This document shows, piece by piece, positions 17,148 to 17,892 of a DNA stretch of 17,892 nucleotides; position 1 is the stretch's first letter; the number at the start of each line of letters is the position of its first letter. The notes under the pieces were generated by a model that saw only the letters and a list, made by a program, of their open reading frames with translations, made no database searches and was not told where the DNA came from. The stretch is from assembly GCA_009602725.1 (NCBI GenBank), contig WELB01000035.1, positions 804,370-822,261 of the forward strand. Direction: 5' to 3'. The position numbers were made by a program, and so were the translations under genes. The DNA comes from Spirogloea muscicola. Lineage: Eukaryota > Streptophyta > Zygnematophyceae > Spirogloeales > Spirogloeaceae.

Positions 17148-17711
17148 CCAAGCGGACGCCGCTCAGGCTGCCCCAGCTCACGGTGCTGCACCACCCAGCG
17201 TAGGCAAGCCGCCGCAGTCGGAGGCCAGCGTGCAGCCTCACAGGGGCTGGCGCCCCCGCGACTTCCAGACGGGCGATGCACCCAGTCGGCAGGGACGACC
17301 GATCGCGCCTGCCCTTGCCACAGCGTGAGCACAGCCGGCGAAGGCACGGGCTGGTGCAGCGACGGGGAGCGCACCCCGAGCCTTTCCAGTCCCGATCACG
17401 ATTCCCGGGCAAGGCTAATGCGGGGTCTCGGAGGTGGCAACGCAAGTTCCTGCCTGCGCCGAGCTGCTGCAGCCTCTCGGGAGTCACGCAAGGTGGCCCG
17501 AGGTGCAACCTGTGACCCCCTTGGCCTGCTAGCATTCCCGAGCTCCACTTGCGGGCCAGGGGCTGCGGGCGACATGCAGTGGGCCGACACGGGTTCCGGA
17601 AGCCGGCCCCGGGCTGGCCCCGGAACGGTCTCGCCGCACGCACCTCATCCTCCGAGGCGCGCCGACGGCGCCGGCGGCGGCGGGCGGCGAGGAGGGGAGC
17701 CGGAAGGGAGG

Positions 17712-17756
17712 TCAGCGGCCCAGCCGGAGCCGCCGGCCGCGCAGCAGCCTCGGCAT
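17712..17756 (-). other. Possible short upstream ORF (14 codons) in the CSI1-like leader
   Basis: ATG at 17756-17754 opens a 14-residue, leucine/arginine-rich frame (MPRLLRGRRLRLGR) ending TGA at 17714-17712. If transcription starts to the right of it, it would act as an upstream ORF about 600 nt before the main start. The transcript start is unknown, so this is speculative. Confidence 0.2.
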
Positions 17757-17833
17757 GGCGCGCGCAGGGTGCCCGCGGCAGCCGGCAAGGGGGCCCACGC
17801 CGCGCCGGGGAGCGCCGGCCCCGGTCGCAATTT

Positions 17834-17834
<1 letters not shown>

Positions 17835-17892
<58 letters not shown>
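17835..17892. repeat. Poly(T) homopolymer tract capping the right edge
   Basis: The last 58 bases are all T, preceded by CAATTTG. On the - strand this reads as poly(A) leading into the GC-rich 5' flank of the CSI1-like gene, mirroring the poly(A) at the left edge. It may be truncated by the window end. Confidence 0.97.

Larger units (their letters stand above)
17107..17834 (-). promoter_or_regulatory. GC-rich 5' flank / promoter-proximal region of the CSI1-like gene
   Basis: This 728-nt stretch is extremely GC- and CpG-rich, with CGG/CCG-type runs around 17668-17697. It precedes the chosen start ATG at 17106-17104. The start frame stays open upstream to about 17643, but its translation is Arg/Pro/Gly-rich without family similarity, as expected by chance in such DNA. 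A plausible splice donor (GAG|GTGCGTG) at 17643 could mark a 5' UTR intron. I see no TATA box. It probably holds the promoter and 5' UTR; the right-hand limit is cut by the poly(T). Confidence 0.5.

Noticed and set aside
16978-17643. Long minus-strand open frame of 221 codons ending at the first CSI1-like exon
   Set aside because: Only the last 42 codons match the family. The rest is Arg/Pro/Gly-rich and likely stop-free by chance in GC-rich DNA; it starts at GTG.

Overview
This is a eukaryotic nuclear window from the green plant lineage, most likely a green alga. Both genes are split by many short spliceosomal introns. Both proteins match plant families, and one intron holds a short degenerate stretch of the plant/green-algal telomere motif TTTAGGG. 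By sequence alone I cannot decide between a chlorophyte and a streptophyte alga. The chlorophyte-type poly(A) signal TGTAA is absent from the intergenic gap, and one gene is a full-length CELLULOSE SYNTHASE INTERACTIVE homologue, a family best known from streptophytes.

There are two convergent genes. On the + strand (104-5896, 18 modelled exons) lies a large FUSC-type (fusaric acid resistance / aromatic acid exporter-like) membrane transporter of the plant two-module type. It has an N-terminal membrane module, a long soluble region with an acidic stretch, a second membrane module with the YWAP and QGTAAGS motifs, and a soluble C-terminal tail. Its 5' end is missing: the open frame runs into a 103-nt poly(A) tract at the left edge. 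On the - strand (17106-6198, 27 exons) lies a CSI1/POM2-like ARM-repeat protein with a C-terminal C2 domain. I placed every exon junction by phase and family alignment; the spliced frame closes exactly at 2,128 residues, close to Arabidopsis CSI1 (about 2,150). Twenty-four introns are GT-AG and two appear to be GC-AG.

The two stop codons are 297 bp apart between the genes' ends (5897-6197 is non-coding). The left kilobase and the right kilobase, which are the 5' ends of the two genes, are visibly much richer in G+C than the middle. The right edge ends in a 58-nt poly(T), so both ends of the window are capped by homopolymers that read as poly(A) going inward.

Points worth a second look: the homopolymer caps, the two GC-AG introns, a single 1,881-nt intronless exon in an otherwise intron-dense gene, a perfect 28-bp tandem duplication three bases inside a 5' splice site, a telomere-like/telo-box motif in an intron, two introns of only 42 and 45 nt and a 20-nt microexon in the transporter. 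I see no RNA genes, transposons, CRISPR arrays or viral genes. I found no evidence for a new multi-gene system; the main biological interest is the CSI1-like gene and its gene structure.
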